From: Clostridiales bacterium
GTDB lineage: Bacteria > Bacillota > Clostridia > Christensenellales > Aristaeellaceae
Length of the DNA stretch: 6,983 nucleotides
Assembly (NCBI GenBank): GCA_022776785.1
Contig: JALFHA010000258.1
Coordinates: 1 to 6,983, forward strand
Direction: 5' to 3'
Shown here: in pieces, positions 1-6,159 of the stretch
How the letters are laid out: every line of letters starts with the position of its first letter
Position numbering within the stretch: the first letter of the stretch is position 1
Position numbers and translations under genes: made by a program
Notes under the pieces: model-generated
The model's input: only the letters and a program-made list of their open reading frames with translations
Told to the model about the DNA's origin: nothing
The model's database searches: none

Positions 1-649
1 TCTGGGCGGCGTGGCGCTGTATCACGGCCAGCCGGTGACAGTCATCGGCACCAGGAAGGGCAGGACGCTGCAGGAAAACCTGCGCGCCAACTTCGGCATG
101 CCCAGCCCCGAGGGCTACCGCAAGGCGCTGCGGCTGATGCGGCAGGCAGAGAAGTTTGCAAGGCCCGTGCTCGCCTTCATCGATACGCCGGGCGCGTACC
201 CCGGCCGGGAGGCGGAGGAGCGCGGTCAGGGCGAGGCCATCGCGCAGAATCTGGCGCAGATGAGCCTGCTCGGCGTGCCCGTCGTCGCGGTGATTACCGG
301 CGAGGGCAGCAGCGGCGGCGCGCTTGCGCTGAGCGTGGCGGATCGCCTGCTGATGCTGGAGAACACCTATTTGTCGGTTGTCAGCCCGGAGGGCTGCGCC
401 AGCATCCTGTGGAAGGACGCGGGGCGCAGGGGCGAGGCGTGCGAGCGGCTGCGCCTGACGGCGGCGGACATGCGCGCCCTCGGCGTGGTGGACGAGATCG
501 TGCCCGAGCCGCTGGGCGGCGCGCAGCGCGACCCGGCAGCCGTGGTGCGCGCGCTGGATGCGGCGCTTGTGCGCCAGCTCGAGGTGCTGCGCGGCCTGAG
601 CCGCGGGGAGCTGCTCGAGCGGCGGTATGCGCGTTACCGGGCGTTTTGA
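1..649 (+). CDS. accA: Acetyl-CoA carboxylase carboxyltransferase subunit alpha, 3' part (5' end outside window)
   Basis: AccA pairs with AccD to form the carboxyltransferase that moves CO2 from carboxybiotin to acetyl-CoA. This makes malonyl-CoA, the committed step of fatty-acid synthesis in the cytosol. The reading frame is open from base 2 and gives 215 residues before a TGA at 647-649. Family hallmarks in order (fragment numbering) are NFGMPSPEGYRKALRLM (30-46), FIDTPGAYPG (59-68), EERGQGEAIAQNL (72-84), the glycine-rich GEGSSGGALAL (100-110), VSPEGCASILWK (127-138) and IVPEPLGGA (166-174). The crotonase-fold core and the C-terminus are therefore present. About a third of a typical 320-residue AccA is missing upstream. 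The GTG at 11 lies inside the conserved domain and is not a start. Upstream acc genes probably precede it. Identity is secure. Confidence 0.96.
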   Translation, partial: LGGVALYHGQPVTVIGTRKGRTLQENLRANFGMPSPEGYRKALRLMRQAEKFARPVLAFIDTPGAYPGREAEERGQGEAIAQNLAQMSLLGVPVVAVITGEGSSGGALALSVADRLLMLENTYLSVVSPEGCASILWKDAGRRGEACERLRLTAADMRALGVVDEIVPEPLGGAQRDPAAVVRALDAALVRQLEVLRGLSRGELLERRYARYRAF

Positions 650-775
650 CGCGGGCGCTGCATGGCAGGGGATGGGGCAGCCTGCAAGGAAAGGGGCTGC
701 GCGTGAAACGCCCGTCCGCCTGCTAATAACGGGAAAATGCTGCAATATGAGCGCTGCGGCGCGGGGAGGAACGAC
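650..775 (+). other. accA-fabH intergenic gap, no clear promoter or terminator
   Basis: This 126-bp gap separates accA from fabH. I see no hairpin followed by a T-run and no convincing -35/-10 pair; TAATAA at 724-729 has no -35 match 17 bp upstream. A small GCGT/ACGC stem lies at 701-711. I find no sequence resembling the FapR operator. The gap is compatible with read-through from accA into fabH, but a weak promoter cannot be excluded. Confidence 0.4.
763..770 (+). promoter_or_regulatory. Shine-Dalgarno sequence that fixes the fabH start
   Basis: GGGGAGGA lies 5 nt before the ATG at 776. The upstream in-frame ATG at 737 has no comparable site and would add 13 residues that are not part of the FabH fold. 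The start at 776 is therefore preferred. Confidence 0.85.
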
Positions 776-1708
776 ATGAGCGGCTTGAGGCTGTTGGGAA
801 CGGGCAGGGCACTTCCCTCCCGTCTTGTGACGAACGATGACATGAGCGCCATCGTGGAGACGAGCGACGAGTGGATTGCCTCGCGCACGGGCATCCGCCA
901 GCGCTACTTCTGCGCGGAGGGCGAGAGCGCCGAGACGCTGGCCGTGCAGGCTGCGGAGCGGGCGCTTGACGACGCGGGCGTCGCGAAGGAGGAAATCGGC
1001 TGCGTGGTCTGCGCCACCTCGTCGGCGACCTACGCGATGCCGAGCATGGCCTGTCAGGTGCATCACGCGCTGGGGCTTGCGCAGAATATTCCCGTGATGG
1101 ATGCAGGCGCAGCCTGCGCGGGCTTCCTCTACGCGGTGGAGATGGCCCGCTGCCTGACGCTCGGCGGCGCGGGGCGCTATGCGCTGGTCGTCGGCAGCGA
1201 GCAGATGAGCCGCGTGCTGGATATGACCGACAGGACGACCTGCGTGCTCTTCGGCGACGGCGCGGGCGCGGCGGTGCTTGCGCTCGACGAGGCGGCGGAA
1301 TATGCCTCCGTGTTCGGCACAACGGGCGACATGGCGATCCGCTCCGGCGGCGTAAGCCACACCTGCATGACGATGGACGGGCAGGCGGTTTTCCGCTTCG
1401 CCGTGGCGACGATTCCGCGCTGCGTGCGCGAGCTGCTTGACAAGACCGGCCTGACGATGCAGCAGCTTGACTGGGTGGTGTGCCATCAGGCGAATGAGCG
1501 CATCCTTGACGCGAGCGCGCGCCGCCTCGGCTGCGCGCCGGAGAAGCTCTTTAAGAACCTTGACCGCTATGCGAACACGAGCGCCGCAAGCATCCCGATT
1601 GCGCTGGACGAGATGCGCGAGCAGGGGCTGCTTGCCGCGGGGCAGCGCATGGCGCTGGTGGGCTTTGGCGGCGGCCTGACATGGGCCGGACTGATGATGA
1701 GGAGCTGA
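776..1708 (+). CDS. fabH: Beta-ketoacyl-ACP synthase III (FabH)
   Basis: FabH condenses an acyl-CoA primer with malonyl-ACP to start type II fatty-acid synthesis. The chosen start gives 310 residues, slightly shorter than the usual 315-325. The catalytic triad is complete: Cys114 in DAGAACAGFLYA, His237 in VCHQANERI and Asn267 in RYANTSAASIP. The N-terminal ETSDEWIASRTGI (28-40) and C-terminal GFGGGLTWAG (296-305) are classic FabH signatures. The stretch before DGQAVFRFAV (201-210) is shorter than in E. coli FabH, where an extra loop sits, which accounts for much of the length difference. The gene is followed after 4 bp by fabD and precedes no other FAS-II gene in this window. A KAS III of a secondary-metabolite pathway is the only alternative and is unlikely beside accA and fabD. 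Confidence 0.95.
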   Translation: MSGLRLLGTGRALPSRLVTNDDMSAIVETSDEWIASRTGIRQRYFCAEGESAETLAVQAAERALDDAGVAKEEIGCVVCATSSATYAMPSMACQVHHALGLAQNIPVMDAGAACAGFLYAVEMARCLTLGGAGRYALVVGSEQMSRVLDMTDRTTCVLFGDGAGAAVLALDEAAEYASVFGTTGDMAIRSGGVSHTCMTMDGQAVFRFAVATIPRCVRELLDKTGLTMQQLDWVVCHQANERILDASARRLGCAPEKLFKNLDRYANTSAASIPIALDEMREQGLLAAGQRMALVGFGGGLTWAGLMMRS

Positions 1709-1712
1709 CGCG

Positions 1713-2639
1713 ATGAAGCTGGCGTTTCTTTACGCGGGTCAGGGCACGCAGAAGGCGGGCATGGGCCGCGATCTCTACGGGGAATACCCGGCGTTCCGGG
1801 AGGCGTTTGACGCAGCGGAGCTGGATTTTGACCTGCATCGCCTGTGCTTTGAGGACCCGGACGGGCTGCTTTCGCAGACGCAGTACACCCAGCCGTGCAT
1901 GGTCTCCTTTGCGGCGGGCGTGACGGCGGTGCTCATGCAGGCGGGGATTGTGCCGGAGTTTGCGGCGGGCCTGAGTCTCGGCGAGTACAGCGCGCTTGAG
2001 GCGGCGGGCGTGTTCACAGCGAAGGAAGCCATCGAGCTGGCGGCCTTCCGCGGCAGAGCGATGGCGAAGGCCGGCGAGGGGCATGAGAGCGCGATGACGG
2101 CGGTGCTGATGCTCGGGCGCGAGGCGCTGGAGGCGTGCTGCCGCGAGGCATCCGCGCTGGGCGTGGTGCAGATCTGCAACTACAACTGTCCGGGGCAGCT
2201 CGTCATCGGCGGGGATGCGGCGGCAGTCGCCCGTGCGGGCGAGCTGGCGAAGGCGGCTGGCGCGCGGCGGCTTGTGCCGCTTCGCGTGAGCGGGGCGTTC
2301 CATACGCCGCGGATGCAGCCCGCGGCCGAGGCACTGCACGAGCGCTTTGCGGCGCAGCGCTTCGGCGAGATGCGCTTTCCGGTGATCTTCAACTGCCTGG
2401 GCGACGTGCGCGGGGAGCAGAGCGTCGCAGAGCTGCTCGAGCGGCAGGTCGTTTCGCCCGTGCACATGGAGGAGACGATTCGCCGCCTGATGGCGCTGGG
2501 CGTGGATACCGTGGTGGAGATCGGCCCGGGGCGCGCGCTGTCGGGTTTTGTCAGCCGCACGGCGGGCAGCGCCATCCGCTGCATCCCGGCGGAGGATGTG
2601 CCGACGCTTGCCACCGCGCTGGCGGAGCTGACGGTGTGA
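1713..2639 (+). CDS. fabD: Malonyl-CoA:ACP transacylase (FabD)
   Basis: FabD transfers malonyl from malonyl-CoA to the phosphopantetheine arm of acyl carrier protein and so supplies the extender for FabH and later condensing enzymes. The 308-residue product has the family's normal length. It opens with AFLYAGQGTQKAGMG (4-18), whose GQG forms part of the active site. The nucleophile Ser88 lies in GLSLGEYSALEAAG (86-99), the conserved arginine is in AFRGRAM (111-117), and the catalytic His197 is in SGAFHTPRM (193-201). VVEIGPGRALSGF (267-279) is the usual C-terminal signature. A GAGGAG ribosome site at 1699-1704 overlaps the end of fabH, and 4 bp separate the two genes, so they are probably translated from one mRNA. 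No acpP gene is visible in the window. Confidence 0.96.
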   Translation: MKLAFLYAGQGTQKAGMGRDLYGEYPAFREAFDAAELDFDLHRLCFEDPDGLLSQTQYTQPCMVSFAAGVTAVLMQAGIVPEFAAGLSLGEYSALEAAGVFTAKEAIELAAFRGRAMAKAGEGHESAMTAVLMLGREALEACCREASALGVVQICNYNCPGQLVIGGDAAAVARAGELAKAAGARRLVPLRVSGAFHTPRMQPAAEALHERFAAQRFGEMRFPVIFNCLGDVRGEQSVAELLERQVVSPVHMEETIRRLMALGVDTVVEIGPGRALSGFVSRTAGSAIRCIPAEDVPTLATALAELTV

Positions 2640-2663
2640 CGCGCGGAAAGGACGGCGGCGGCG

Positions 2664-3506
2664 ATGAAATTCACCAAAATGCATGGGCTTGGCAACGATT
2701 ATGTATATGTGAACGCCTTTACGGAGTGCGTGGAGCATCCTGAGGCGCTGGCGCGAAGGGTCAGCGACAGGCATTTCGGCGTGGGCGGCGACGGGCTGGT
2801 GCTCATCGCGCCGAGCGAGCGGGCGGATTTCCGCATGGTGATGTACAATGCGGACGGCTCGCGCGGGGCGATGTGCGGCAACGCCAGCCGGTGCATCGGC
2901 AAATACGTCTACGAGCGCGGCATGACGGATAAAACCGCTCTGACGCTGGAGACGGACGCCGGCGTGCGGGAAATGCGCCTTGACGTGCGGGACGGCCGCG
3001 TGCAGAGCGTGTGCGTGGACATGGGCGAGCCTGTGCTCGACTGTGCGCGCGTACCTTGCCTGCTGGGCGAGGGGATGGTGCTGCGCGCGCCTGTGGAGGC
3101 GCTGGGGCGGCGCTTTGAGCTGACGCCCGTGTCGATGGGAAACCCGCATGGGGTGATCTTCACGCCCGGAGCGATCGGCGACAGTGACCTGCGCCGCTAT
3201 GGCGCGGCGCTGGAGCAGCACCCGGCCTTCCCGGAAAAAGTGAATATCGAATTCGTGACCGTGCTCGCGCCGGATCGCCTGCGGATGCGGGTGTGGGAGC
3301 GCGGCAGCGGCGTGACGCTGGCTTGCGGCACGGGCGCGTGCGCGGCGCTGACGGCATCCGTGCTCTGCGGCCTGAGCGAGAGGCGCGCGCAGGTGGAGCT
3401 GGACGGCGGAACGCTTGAAATCGAGTGGGACGAGCAAAGCGGGCATGTGCTGATGACCGGACCCGCGACGCACGTCTTTGACGGTGAGCTGAACGAACGA
3501 GGATGA
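2664..3506 (+). CDS. dapF: Diaminopimelate epimerase
   Basis: DapF interconverts LL- and meso-diaminopimelate without a cofactor. The meso form is the lysine precursor and the cross-linking residue of peptidoglycan. The 280-residue protein shows both catalytic cysteines: Cys71 in AMCGNASRCIGKYVYE (69-84) and Cys221 in LACGTGACAA (219-228). Substrate-binding elements also stand out: KMHGLGNDYVYV (5-16), YNADGS (61-66), SMGNPHGV (157-164) and WERGSG (211-216). The two pseudo-repeat halves characteristic of the fold are complete. The start is supported by GGAAAGGA at 2645-2652, with a rather long 11-nt spacer. The gene lies 24 bp after fabD and ends in an ATGA with a possible upstream start of the next gene. 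Its place after fab genes suggests an envelope-precursor operon. Confidence 0.96.
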   Translation: MKFTKMHGLGNDYVYVNAFTECVEHPEALARRVSDRHFGVGGDGLVLIAPSERADFRMVMYNADGSRGAMCGNASRCIGKYVYERGMTDKTALTLETDAGVREMRLDVRDGRVQSVCVDMGEPVLDCARVPCLLGEGMVLRAPVEALGRRFELTPVSMGNPHGVIFTPGAIGDSDLRRYGAALEQHPAFPEKVNIEFVTVLAPDRLRMRVWERGSGVTLACGTGACAALTASVLCGLSERRAQVELDGGTLEIEWDEQSGHVLMTGPATHVFDGELNERG

Positions 3507-3526
3507 TCGGAAAGCGAGGCGGTTTC

Positions 3527-4147
3527 ATGACGCTGCTGACGGAGGCGATTGCGTTCGCGGCCGGCGCGCACGACGGGGTGACGCGCAAGGGCTCGCGCGT
3601 GCCCTATATCGTGCATCCGATGGAGACGGTCGCCATTGCCGCGTCCATCACGGACGACGAGGAGGTGCTCGCCGCGGCGGCCCTTCACGATGTGATGGAG
3701 GACTGCGGCGTGAGCGAGCAGGCGCTTGGCGAGCGCTTTGGCGCGCGGGTGGCCGCGCTGGTGGCCTACGACAGCCAGACGCAGACGGGCGACCCGTGCC
3801 AGAGCTGGAATGAGCGCAAGCGGGAGGCCGTGCGCAGAATCGCCCGCGGCGGGCGGGATGCGAAGATCATCGCGCTGTGCGACAAGCTGAGCAACATGCG
3901 CGCCATTCACCGGGACTATCTGCGCGACGGGGAGGCGCTGTTCTTCCGCTTCCATCAGCACGACAAGCAGCGGCACGCGTGGTACTACAAGAGCTGCGTT
4001 GCGCTGCTTCAGGGCGAGCTGGGGGAGAGCGAGGCGTGGCGCGAGCTGGCCGCGCTGGTGGACAGCGTCTTTGGCTGCGTGGCGTGTACGGAGCCGCTGA
4101 TGACCGCCGCCATGGCGGACGGAGAGGAGGAGGCCTGTGCGATATGA
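3527..4147 (+). CDS. HD-domain protein, MESH1/SpoT-type small alarmone hydrolase (predicted)
   Basis: This 206-residue protein consists almost entirely of an HD metal-dependent phosphohydrolase domain of the RelA/SpoT hydrolase type, with no synthetase, TGS or ACT domain. Conserved residues are RKGSRVPYIVHP (20-31, His30), the HD pair in ALHDVMEDC (52-60, His54, Asp55, Glu58, Asp59) and the distal Asp119 in CDKLSNMRAI (118-127). These match the Mn2+-binding and catalytic pattern of stand-alone (p)ppGpp 3'-pyrophosphohydrolases. Substrate is inferred, not seen; MESH1 homologues can also act on NADPH. The ATG at 3527 is preferred because GAGG at 3516-3519 lies 7 nt upstream and MTLLTEAIAFAAGAH is a normal family N-terminus. 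An in-frame ATG at 3503 overlaps the dapF stop but has no properly spaced ribosome site. The C-terminal part (about 140-206) is helical and typical of bacterial members. Translation is probably coupled to the overlapping next gene. Confidence 0.85.
   Translation: MTLLTEAIAFAAGAHDGVTRKGSRVPYIVHPMETVAIAASITDDEEVLAAAALHDVMEDCGVSEQALGERFGARVAALVAYDSQTQTGDPCQSWNERKREAVRRIARGGRDAKIIALCDKLSNMRAIHRDYLRDGEALFFRFHQHDKQRHAWYYKSCVALLQGELGESEAWRELAALVDSVFGCVACTEPLMTAAMADGEEEACAI
4125..4133 (+). promoter_or_regulatory. Strong Shine-Dalgarno site for the GTG start of the yjbR-family gene
   Basis: The purine run AGGAGGAGG lies inside the end of the HD gene and places an AGGAGG core 3 or 6 nt before GTG 4137. 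It codes at the same time for acidic residues of the hydrolase tail. It decides the GTG start, since the next in-frame Met is residue 30, inside the domain. Confidence 0.8.
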
Positions 4148-4538
4148 CTGGCTGGACGGGGAGCTTCTGCGCCTGCCCGGCGTGACGCGCGATTTCAAGG
4201 CTGAGTGGAACTGGACGCGCTACATGGTCGGCGGCAAGCTGTTCTGCGCGCTCTGCCACGACGACGCGGGAGCGGACGTGTACATCACCGTCAAGCTCGA
4301 GCCGCTGCGCGGGGAGTTCCTGCGCGCGCAGTTCCCGGGGGACGTGATTCCCGGCTACTACATGAACAAGCTGCACTGGAATTCCGTGCGGACGCAGGGG
4401 AGCCTGCCCGAGGATATCCTGCGCGATATGCTCATGGAATCCTACCGTCTGGTGGCTGCGGGGCTGCCAAAGCGCACACGCGCGGAGCTTGGCATAGAAA
4501 CCGCCGCGCCTGGCGCGCAAAAGCGCGAAATCCCTTGA
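4137..4538 (+). CDS. MmcQ/YjbR family protein
   Basis: The 133-residue product matches the MmcQ/YjbR family, small single-domain proteins with a CyaY-like fold that are often annotated as DNA-binding; their biological role is not settled. Family features are LRLPGVTRDF (11-20), the VGGKLFCAL strand (31-39), YITVKLEP (49-56), and the diagnostic VIPGYYMNKLHWNSVRTQGSLP (70-91), followed by a C-terminal helix DILRDMLMESYRLVAAGLPK (93-112). Translation starts at GTG and overlaps the upstream HD gene by 11 bp, which argues for translational coupling. The last 20 residues are polar and variable. The stop codon TGA is embedded in the -35 element of the next promoter, so the upstream transcription unit and the purA unit abut with no spacer. 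Confidence 0.88.
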   Translation: MRYDWLDGELLRLPGVTRDFKAEWNWTRYMVGGKLFCALCHDDAGADVYITVKLEPLRGEFLRAQFPGDVIPGYYMNKLHWNSVRTQGSLPEDILRDMLMESYRLVAAGLPKRTRAELGIETAAPGAQKREIP

Positions 4539-4563
4539 CAGATGCGGAAGAATCCTGTATCAT
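4535..4563 (+). promoter_or_regulatory. Sigma-A-type promoter of purA
   Basis: A perfect TTGACA (4535-4540) is separated by 17 bp from TATCAT (4558-4563), one mismatch from the consensus -10. The -35 box contains the TGA stop of the preceding gene. Transcription should start near 4570. That places the in-frame ATG at 4566 upstream of the transcript and leaves a leader of about 120 nt before the purA start. No purine-repressor box was recognised. Confidence 0.85.
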
Positions 4564-4569
4564 AAATGG

Positions 4570-4691
4570 CTGGGTTAAGGAAGAACGGAGGGGCGGCGCG
4601 CGCCGCTTTCTCTTTGAAAACAGCGGATGCGGCGTCAGCCGGAAACGCTCAGGACCGTGCGGGCGCTGCCCGCAGAAAGGGGTTTAGGCTC
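4570..4691 (+). promoter_or_regulatory. Structured 5' leader of purA, unrecognised type
   Basis: The leader contains three inverted repeats. The first is a perfect 14-nt palindrome at 4593-4606 (GCGGC stem, GCGC loop) followed by TTTCTCTTT, which resembles a weak intrinsic terminator. The second is CGGC/GCCG with a GTCA loop at 4630-4641, which can be enclosed by AGCG/CGCT (4622-4625 with 4646-4649). The third is a perfect 7-bp stem TGCGGGC/GCCCGCA with a GCT loop at 4658-4674. The third stem ends exactly at the ribosome site (AGAAAGGGG, 4675 to 4682), which is 9 nt before the ATG. CGCCGC at 4601-4606 can also pair with GCGGCG at 4629-4634, so two exclusive folds are possible. No purine, PRPP, ZTP or other known riboswitch consensus was recognised. 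A regulatory role is inference. Confidence 0.45.
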
Positions 4692-5966
4692 ATGGTGCGT
4701 ACAATCGTCGGCGCGAACTGGGGCGACGAGGGCAAGGGCAAGATCACCGATATGCTGGCGGCGGAGTCCGACATCGTGGTGCGCTTTCAGGGCGGCGCGA
4801 ACGCCGGGCACACCATCATCAACGATTACGGGCGCTTCGCGCTGCACCTGCTGCCCAGCGGCGTGTGCAGCCCGAACGTGGTGAACATCATCGGCCCGGG
4901 CGTGGCGCTGGATATCGAAGCCTTCCTGCGCGAGATGGAGGACGTGGTGTCCAAGGGCGTGCCGCAGCCGAAGATCCTCGTCTCCGAGCGGGCGCAGGTG
5001 CTCATGCCTTACCATGTCGAGTTTGACGAGCTCGAGGAGGAGCGGTTGGGCAAGAATTCCTTCGGCTCCACCAAGTCGGGCATCGCGCCGTTCTACGGCG
5101 ACAAGTATCAGAAGATCGGCCTGCAGCTCTGCCAGCTCTACTACCCGGACGTGCTGCGCGAAAAGCTCGCGCACGCGCTGGACATCAAGAACGCGCTGAT
5201 GGAGCACCTCTACCACAAGCCGCCCATCGACCTTGAGGCGCTGATCGCTCAGATGACGGAGCTGGCCGAGCGCATCCGCCCCTATGTGGCGGATACGGAC
5301 GAGTATCTGATGAACGCCGTGCGAGAGGGCAAGAACATCCTGCTGGAGGGTCAGCTCGGCACGCTGCGCGACCCGGATCACGGCATCTACCCGATGGTTA
5401 CCTCCTCCTCGCCGCTGGCGGGCTTTGCGCCGGTGGGCGCGGGCGTGCCGGTGTGGTCTATCAAGGAGATCATCGCCGTCACGAAGGCGTATTCCTCCTG
5501 TGTGGGCGCAGGCCCTTTCACCACGGAGATCAAGGGCGACGAGGCGGAGGAGCTGCGCAAGCGCGGCGGCGACCGCGGCGAGTACGGCGCGAAGACCGGA
5601 CGCCCGCGCCGTGTGGGATGGTTTGACTGCGTGGCTACGCGCTACGGCTGCGAGATGCAGGGCGCGACCGAGGTCGCGCTGACGAACATGGATGTGCTGG
5701 GCTATCTTGACGAGATCCCGGTCTGCGTGGCCTACGAGTGCGACGGCGAGCGCGTGGAGCGCTTCCCCGTCACGCCGAAGCTGGAGAAGTGCAGGCCGGT
5801 CTATGTGACGCTGCCCGGCTGGAAGTGCGACATCCGCGGCATCAAGCACTTTGAGGATATGCCCGAGAACGCGCGCCGCTATGTCGAATTCATTGAAAAG
5901 CAGATCGGCTGCCCGATCAAAATGGTTTCCAACGGCCCGCGCCGCGAGGAAATGATGTACAGATAA
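4692..5966 (+). CDS. purA: Adenylosuccinate synthetase (divergent EGQLG variant)
   Basis: PurA joins IMP and aspartate using GTP to give adenylosuccinate, the first committed step to AMP. The ATG at 4692 gives 424 residues, close to the usual 425-435. Key motifs are NWGDEGKGKITD (9-20, with Asp12 and the GTP loop), NAGHTI (37-42, His40 as general acid), SERAQVLMPYH (98-108), STKSGIAP (126-133), the IMP-loop region LEGQLGTLRDPDHGIYPMVTSSS in two parts (218-228 and 229-240), KTGRPRRVGWFD (301-312) and VSNGP (412-416). Compared with B. subtilis or E. coli, TQWGDEGKGK reads ANWGDEGKGK, GTTKKGIGP reads GSTKSGIAP, and EGAQG reads EGQLG. I recall similar sequences in other Clostridia, so this looks like an established subfamily rather than decay. 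It has its own promoter and is followed by a terminator 140 bp after the stop. Confidence 0.95.
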   Translation: MVRTIVGANWGDEGKGKITDMLAAESDIVVRFQGGANAGHTIINDYGRFALHLLPSGVCSPNVVNIIGPGVALDIEAFLREMEDVVSKGVPQPKILVSERAQVLMPYHVEFDELEEERLGKNSFGSTKSGIAPFYGDKYQKIGLQLCQLYYPDVLREKLAHALDIKNALMEHLYHKPPIDLEALIAQMTELAERIRPYVADTDEYLMNAVREGKNILLEGQLGTLRDPDHGIYPMVTSSSPLAGFAPVGAGVPVWSIKEIIAVTKAYSSCVGAGPFTTEIKGDEAEELRKRGGDRGEYGAKTGRPRRVGWFDCVATRYGCEMQGATEVALTNMDVLGYLDEIPVCVAYECDGERVERFPVTPKLEKCRPVYVTLPGWKCDIRGIKHFEDMPENARRYVEFIEKQIGCPIKMVSNGPRREEMMYR

Positions 5967-6033
5967 CCGGCGTGCCGCAGGGCTTTCGGGCGTATGCGGC
6001 GCACGGATGAACCATGCGAGGGAGGAATTTGCC

Positions 6034-6159
6034 ATGAAGCGCGCTGCCTGCTATTGCCCGGCCGTGCCCTGTGTGCTGTTCCCTTTTTTCGCCGTTTGTG
6101 CAAACAGCCGCCTTTTGGCGGCTTTCTTTTTGCGGAGCGCCGATGGGTGCCGCGCTTGA
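6034..6159 (+). CDS. Possible small ORF (41 aa, Cys-rich, hydrophobic) after purA
   Basis: An ATG at 6034 follows AGGGAGGA (6019-6026) at an ideal 7-nt spacing, as good as any ribosome site in the window. The frame codes for 41 residues with five cysteines (6, 8, 13, 22, 39) and a hydrophobic stretch at about 11-22, starting MKRAACYCPAVPCVLFPFF. It has no recognised family. The intrinsic terminator at 6106-6131 lies inside the frame, and the TGA at 6157-6159 is the start of the next promoter's -35 box. Most transcripts would therefore end before the stop codon. It could be a regulatory peptide whose translation melts the terminator, the remains of a gene whose 3' part was lost, or a chance frame. 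Only the ribosome site and the open frame are seen. Confidence 0.3.
   Translation: MKRAACYCPAVPCVLFPFFAVCANSRLLAAFFLRSADGCRA
6106..6131 (+). terminator. Rho-independent terminator of the purA unit
   Basis: AGCCGCC (6106-6112), a TTTT loop and GGCGGCT (6117-6123) form a perfect 7-bp GC-rich stem, followed directly by TTCTTTTT (6124-6131). This is a textbook intrinsic terminator on the + strand. It lies 140 bp after the purA stop and just upstream of the carA promoter, so it separates the two units. Confidence 0.92.

Noticed and set aside
737..775. Upstream ATG extending fabH by 13 residues
   Set aside because: No ribosome site, and the extension is not part of the FabH family N-terminus. GGGGAGGA points to 776.
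1551..3473. Very long minus-strand open frame (640 codons) opposite fabH, fabD and dapF
   Set aside because: Its translation is low-complexity and rich in Arg, His and Ala, matches no family, and lies opposite three proteins with intact motifs. It reflects GC-rich codon bias.
3503..3526. Alternative start of the HD gene in an ATGA overlap with dapF
   Set aside because: Attractive for coupling, but no spaced ribosome site, and the extra eight residues are not family-like. Not fully excluded.
4514..4527. CGCGC-AAAA-GCGCG hairpin at the end of the yjbR gene as a terminator
   Set aside because: Only a 5-bp stem, inside the coding sequence and followed by AAATCCC, with no T-run.
4616..4682. Resemblance of GGAAACGCTCAGGA in the purA leader to the glycine riboswitch core
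   Set aside because: The essential CCGAAG element and the following conserved purine stretch are absent, and purA is not a usual glycine target.
4566..4691. In-frame ATG extending PurA by 42 residues
   Set aside because: It lies about 4 nt upstream of the predicted transcription start, and the extension has no family match. AAAGGGG supports 4692.
5971..6005. Bulged inverted repeat (GTGCCGCA / TGCGGCGCAC) just after purA as a terminator
   Set aside because: Large loop, 2-nt bulge and no T-run. The strong terminator at 6106-6131 explains the end of transcription better.
4635..6035. Minus-strand open frame of 466 codons opposite purA
   Set aside because: Compositionally biased, no recognised motif, and antisense to a complete PurA. 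Same GC-bias artefact.
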